From: Acidimicrobiaceae bacterium
GTDB lineage: Bacteria; Actinomycetota; Acidimicrobiia; Acidimicrobiales; Ilumatobacteraceae
Assembly: GCA_947458565.1 (NCBI GenBank)
Contig: CANGZK010000007.1
Location: 1 to 15,594, forward strand
Direction: 5' to 3'
Length of the DNA stretch: 15,594 nt
The notes under the pieces were generated by a model, which had not been told where the DNA came from, did not search any database, and saw only the letters and a program-made list of their open reading frames with translations. Numbering within the stretch: the first letter of the stretch is position 1; each line of letters starts with the position of its first letter. A program made the position numbers and the translations under genes. Positions 13,029 to 15,594 of this stretch are shown piece by piece.

Positions 13029-14558
13029 GTGAACTCAACAACTGCAATAGCCCAAGACTCAAACGCCCTGATCAGCCAGCTGGGTTTGGCCGACTCTGTA
13101 GTCGACGCCGACGCTGTGACAGAGAGTGTCCGCAAGTGCGCGGCAAACAATGTTGTGCTGCCAACGTTTGCACAATTGGCCAACCCTGCATTGATTGCGG
13201 CCGATGTTGCAAAGGGTGTCGACAAGAACGCACCTGATGCTCGCAACCTTTTCCGCGTTCATTGGTTTAACGACATGCAAGGTAATCGAGTCAGTGTCCC
13301 TGATCATGTGGTCTTGCCAAAATCGCTCACTGGTATCGATAGCCCGATAGTGGTGATGTTTGGTGATCGTTTCCCGATGATCACCGCACACAAAGTGCTT
13401 GCTGCATACTCGTGTCTCGCTCCTCGCGTAATTACTGGACAGTTCAACCCAACGACGCAACGCGCGGTGTGGCCATCAACTGGCAACTATGCGCGAGGTG
13501 GAGTAGCGATTAGTCGAATCACTGGCGCACGAGGTGTTGCTGTGTTGCCAGCCGGCATGTCGCAAGAACGTTTTGATTGGCTCGACAAATGGACGAGCGA
13601 CCCAAGCGACATCATTCGCACACCGGGAACCGAGAGCAATGTCAAAGAGATCTATGACGCATGTAATGAAATGAAACGTGACCCACAAAATTTCATTTTT
13701 AATCAGTTCTGCGAGTTCGGCAATTATCTCGGCCACTTTGAAGTAACTGGACAGGCACTTGCAAGCGTTTATCAACACGTTGCAAAGTCAATGAACAATC
13801 CAAATTTGCGCCTTGCAGCGTTCACGTCGGCAACTGGTTCTGCAGGCACCATCGGTGCGGGCGACAGGCTGAAAGAAATGTTTGGCACCAAAATTGTTGC
13901 TGTTGAAGCACTCGAGTGCCCCACAATGCTCGAGAATGGTTTTGGCGAGCACAACATTCAAGGCATCGGCGACAAGCACATTCCACTTATTCACAACGTG
14001 ATGAACACCGATGTGATTGCAGCCGTGTCCGACCGCGCTACAGACGAGCTCGACGTGCTATTCAACACTCAAGCTGGATGTGACTATCTCGTCAATCGCA
14101 AACATGTGCCGAAAGAAATTGTTGACACGTTGCAACATTTTGGTTTTTCGGCAATTTGTAACGTCATTGCTGCGATCAAGACGGCAAAATTGCTCGGTTT
14201 TGGCGCCGATGACGTGTTGATCACGATTGCAACTGACGGCGCAGACTTGTATCCGAGCGAGCGTGTCAAGACAATGGCGCGTCGGTTTAACAACAAGTTT
14301 GGTGAAGTTGAAGCAGCCGAGATTTTTGCTGAGCACTTGGGCACCGTGACTACTGAATCAATGATTGATTGCACCGAGCAAGACCGCAATCGCATTTTCA
14401 ACCTTGGCTATTACACATGGGTGGAACAACAGGGAACACCGCTTTCGGTGTTTGAAGCCCGCAGGTCACAAACGTTCTGGCGCAACTTGCGTCGCTATGT
14501 TCCTGTCTGGGACGCGCTGATTGACGAGTTCAACGCACGAGTAGCGAAAGCAAAATAG
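13029..14558 (+). CDS. Fold-type II PLP-dependent enzyme (PALP family), substrate unknown
   Basis: 509 residues from a GTG start, much longer than cysteine synthase (about 310). The tryptophan-synthase-beta fold is indicated by K122 in MITAHKVLAAY, the likely Schiff-base lysine; PSTGNYARGG (149-158) as the substrate loop; TSATGSAGTIGAGD as a Gly-rich phosphate loop; and GFGADDVLITIATDGADLY. About 75 residues precede the catalytic core, and about 110 follow the last Gly-rich part, ending with YYTWVEQQG. I recognise the broad type (long cysteine-synthase-like PLP proteins of unknown function) but no assigned reaction. It is divergent from the tRNA and followed 24 nt later by another PLP enzyme, so the two may work in one pathway. 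Promoter elements upstream are not convincing. Confidence 0.8.
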   Translation: MNSTTAIAQDSNALISQLGLADSVVDADAVTESVRKCAANNVVLPTFAQLANPALIAADVAKGVDKNAPDARNLFRVHWFNDMQGNRVSVPDHVVLPKSLTGIDSPIVVMFGDRFPMITAHKVLAAYSCLAPRVITGQFNPTTQRAVWPSTGNYARGGVAISRITGARGVAVLPAGMSQERFDWLDKWTSDPSDIIRTPGTESNVKEIYDACNEMKRDPQNFIFNQFCEFGNYLGHFEVTGQALASVYQHVAKSMNNPNLRLAAFTSATGSAGTIGAGDRLKEMFGTKIVAVEALECPTMLENGFGEHNIQGIGDKHIPLIHNVMNTDVIAAVSDRATDELDVLFNTQAGCDYLVNRKHVPKEIVDTLQHFGFSAICNVIAAIKTAKLLGFGADDVLITIATDGADLYPSERVKTMARRFNNKFGEVEAAEIFAEHLGTVTTESMIDCTEQDRNRIFNLGYYTWVEQQGTPLSVFEARRSQTFWRNLRRYVPVWDALIDEFNARVAKAK

Positions 14559-14570
14559 TCGCAGTCACGC

Positions 14571-14576
14571 GATAAT
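14571..14576 (+). promoter_or_regulatory. Candidate -10 box for the last gene (leaderless)
   Basis: GATAAT lies 6 nt before the ATG at 14583, in the 24-nt gap after the previous stop. It suggests a separate leaderless transcript start, although read-through from the upstream gene is also likely. Confidence 0.35.
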
Positions 14577-14582
14577 TGCACC

Positions 14583-15594
14583 ATGTCGGTTGGGTCGGTG
14601 TTGGCTTCAAATACAACAGGGTGGAAGTGCGCGGCGTGCGGTCACCGTGTTGCCGTAGAACAGCCCTTCTCTTGGCGTTGTCCAAACTCATCCGATAGCG
14701 ATCGTCATCATGTGCTGTTGTTGGAGCAACCAATCTCGCCACTGAGGTCAACTGGTGATGCCAATCCGTATATTGCTTTTAGAAAATATCTCGCATGGGA
14801 TGCCTTTGCTGCATCGCTCGGGTTGAACGATGAACAACGTGAAGCGATCATTCGTCGCACCGACGATGCAGTTGCGCGTGTTGCGGGAACAGGTTTTCGC
14901 ACGACACCATTTGCTCGCAACGATGCGTTGTCAGATGCGCTCGGTTTCGCGAGCAACGGTGGAGTCTGGATCAAAGACGAAACAAACAATGTTGCTGGTT
15001 CACACAAAGCTCGTCACCTATTTGGAGAGTTGCTGCATCTTGTCGTTGCGCAAGAGGCCGGCGTAGCACCGTGGAAGCGAGATGCAGATCGACCACAACT
15101 TGCGATCTCGTCATGCGGCAATGCCGCATTTGCCGCAGCAACTTTGGCAAAGGCGGTTAACTGGCCGATCTTGGTATTTGTTCCTGAAAATGCTGCGAGC
15201 GAACTCACCGATCTGTTGCAGAGCGTCGATGCTTTGATCGTTCGCTGTCCTCGACTCGAGGGTGATCCGCCTGGTGATCCGTGCGTTCATCGATTCCGGG
15301 AAGCCGTTGCAAAAGGTGCGATTCCGTTCGGTGTGCAGGGCACAGAAAATGCTTGGTGTCTAGACGGTGGTCGAACAATTGGGTGGGAGATTGCAGAGGC
15401 TCAAGAACACGTCAGTGGTCCGCCACTGGATCGAATTTTCATACAGGTGGGTGGTGGTGCGTTTGCGGCTTGTGCATCTGCCGGTCTATTCGCGGGAGGT
15501 CTCCGTCCACTTCTGCACAGTGTGCAAACCGAGAGTTGTGCGCCACTGGCGAGAGCATGGAATGCTGCATCAGCCTCGGGCGGAGCACGCAATG
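14583..15594 (+). CDS. Threonine-synthase-like PLP enzyme with N-terminal Cys motif, 3' partial
   Basis: The frame from ATG 14583 stays open to the window end (337 codons plus one base), so the C terminus is missing. The protein is a fold-type II PLP enzyme: GVWIKDETNNVAGSHKARH places the Schiff-base lysine at K142; SSCGNAAFA (176-184) is the substrate-binding Ser/Gly/Asn loop; QVGGGAFAA resembles the glycine-rich cofactor loop. The N terminus has a zinc-ribbon-like C16-x-x-C19-G and a third Cys in WRCPN (C33), as in many threonine synthases, but the usual fourth Cys is absent; H42 or H43 could replace it. About 60 residues with no motif I recognise separate this from the core. Threonine synthase or threonine dehydratase-like activity is possible, not proven. 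Confidence 0.8.
   Translation, partial: MSVGSVLASNTTGWKCAACGHRVAVEQPFSWRCPNSSDSDRHHVLLLEQPISPLRSTGDANPYIAFRKYLAWDAFAASLGLNDEQREAIIRRTDDAVARVAGTGFRTTPFARNDALSDALGFASNGGVWIKDETNNVAGSHKARHLFGELLHLVVAQEAGVAPWKRDADRPQLAISSCGNAAFAAATLAKAVNWPILVFVPENAASELTDLLQSVDALIVRCPRLEGDPPGDPCVHRFREAVAKGAIPFGVQGTENAWCLDGGRTIGWEIAEAQEHVSGPPLDRIFIQVGGGAFAACASAGLFAGGLRPLLHSVQTESCAPLARAWNAASASGGARN

Noticed and set aside
1027..14558. UGA reassigned as a sense codon
   Set aside because: All genes reach normal family lengths under the standard code and contain no in-frame UGA; only its avoidance as a stop is supported.

Overview
The window looks like a piece of an actinobacterial chromosome of moderate GC (roughly half), possibly a freshwater or marine Acidimicrobiia-like lineage; the class is an inference. 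The main support is the gene order mec - cysM - murI - rph - rdgB, which follows the Mycobacterium tuberculosis block Rv1334-Rv1341, and a CysM that keeps the Arg of the O-phosphoserine-dependent enzyme. Many genes also have a -10-like hexamer 6 to 10 nt before the start codon, as expected for leaderless mRNAs common in this phylum. No phage genes, transposase, IS ends or CRISPR array were seen.

Layout. 1-3525 (+): the 3' part of an enolase-superfamily (mandelate racemase type) enzyme, a DAO-family FAD oxidoreductase, a VIT/CCC1-type membrane transporter and a small Cupin_3 protein. 3540-6320 (-): a two-gene operon of an aminotransferase and a ThDP decarboxylase resembling AruH and AruI, the arginine transaminase pathway. 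6358-7307 (-): ssrA (tmRNA) downstream of smpB, the trans-translation pair. 7328-8795 (+): a JAMM metalloprotease (Mec) and CysM, with no room for CysO between them. 8799-9629 (-): an EamA/DMT transporter. 9661-11858 (+): murI, rph, rdgB. 11791-12963 (-): a tRNA followed 2 nt later by a D-threonine-aldolase-like gene whose tail overlaps rdgB. 13029-15594 (+): two successive fold-type II PLP enzymes of unassigned substrate; the second runs off the window.

Functional threads: amino-acid chemistry (five PLP enzymes of three fold types, a ThDP decarboxylase, an amine/amino-acid oxidase), cysteine synthesis by a CysM/Mec route, ribosome rescue, and housekeeping (cell-wall D-Glu, tRNA 3' trimming, nucleotide-pool cleaning).

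I did not find a clear-cut new defence or mobile system. The strongest oddities are: a tRNA with a leucine (UAG) anticodon but a short variable loop; a tmRNA whose central domain carries three consecutive hairpins with the same GAAAGA loop, two of them from a 19-nt tandem duplication; loss of cysO from an otherwise conserved cluster; and the absence of UGA among 15 visible stop codons. Apart from the ends and short spacers the window is almost fully coding. The only gap over 300 nt between protein genes (6321-6800) holds the tmRNA.
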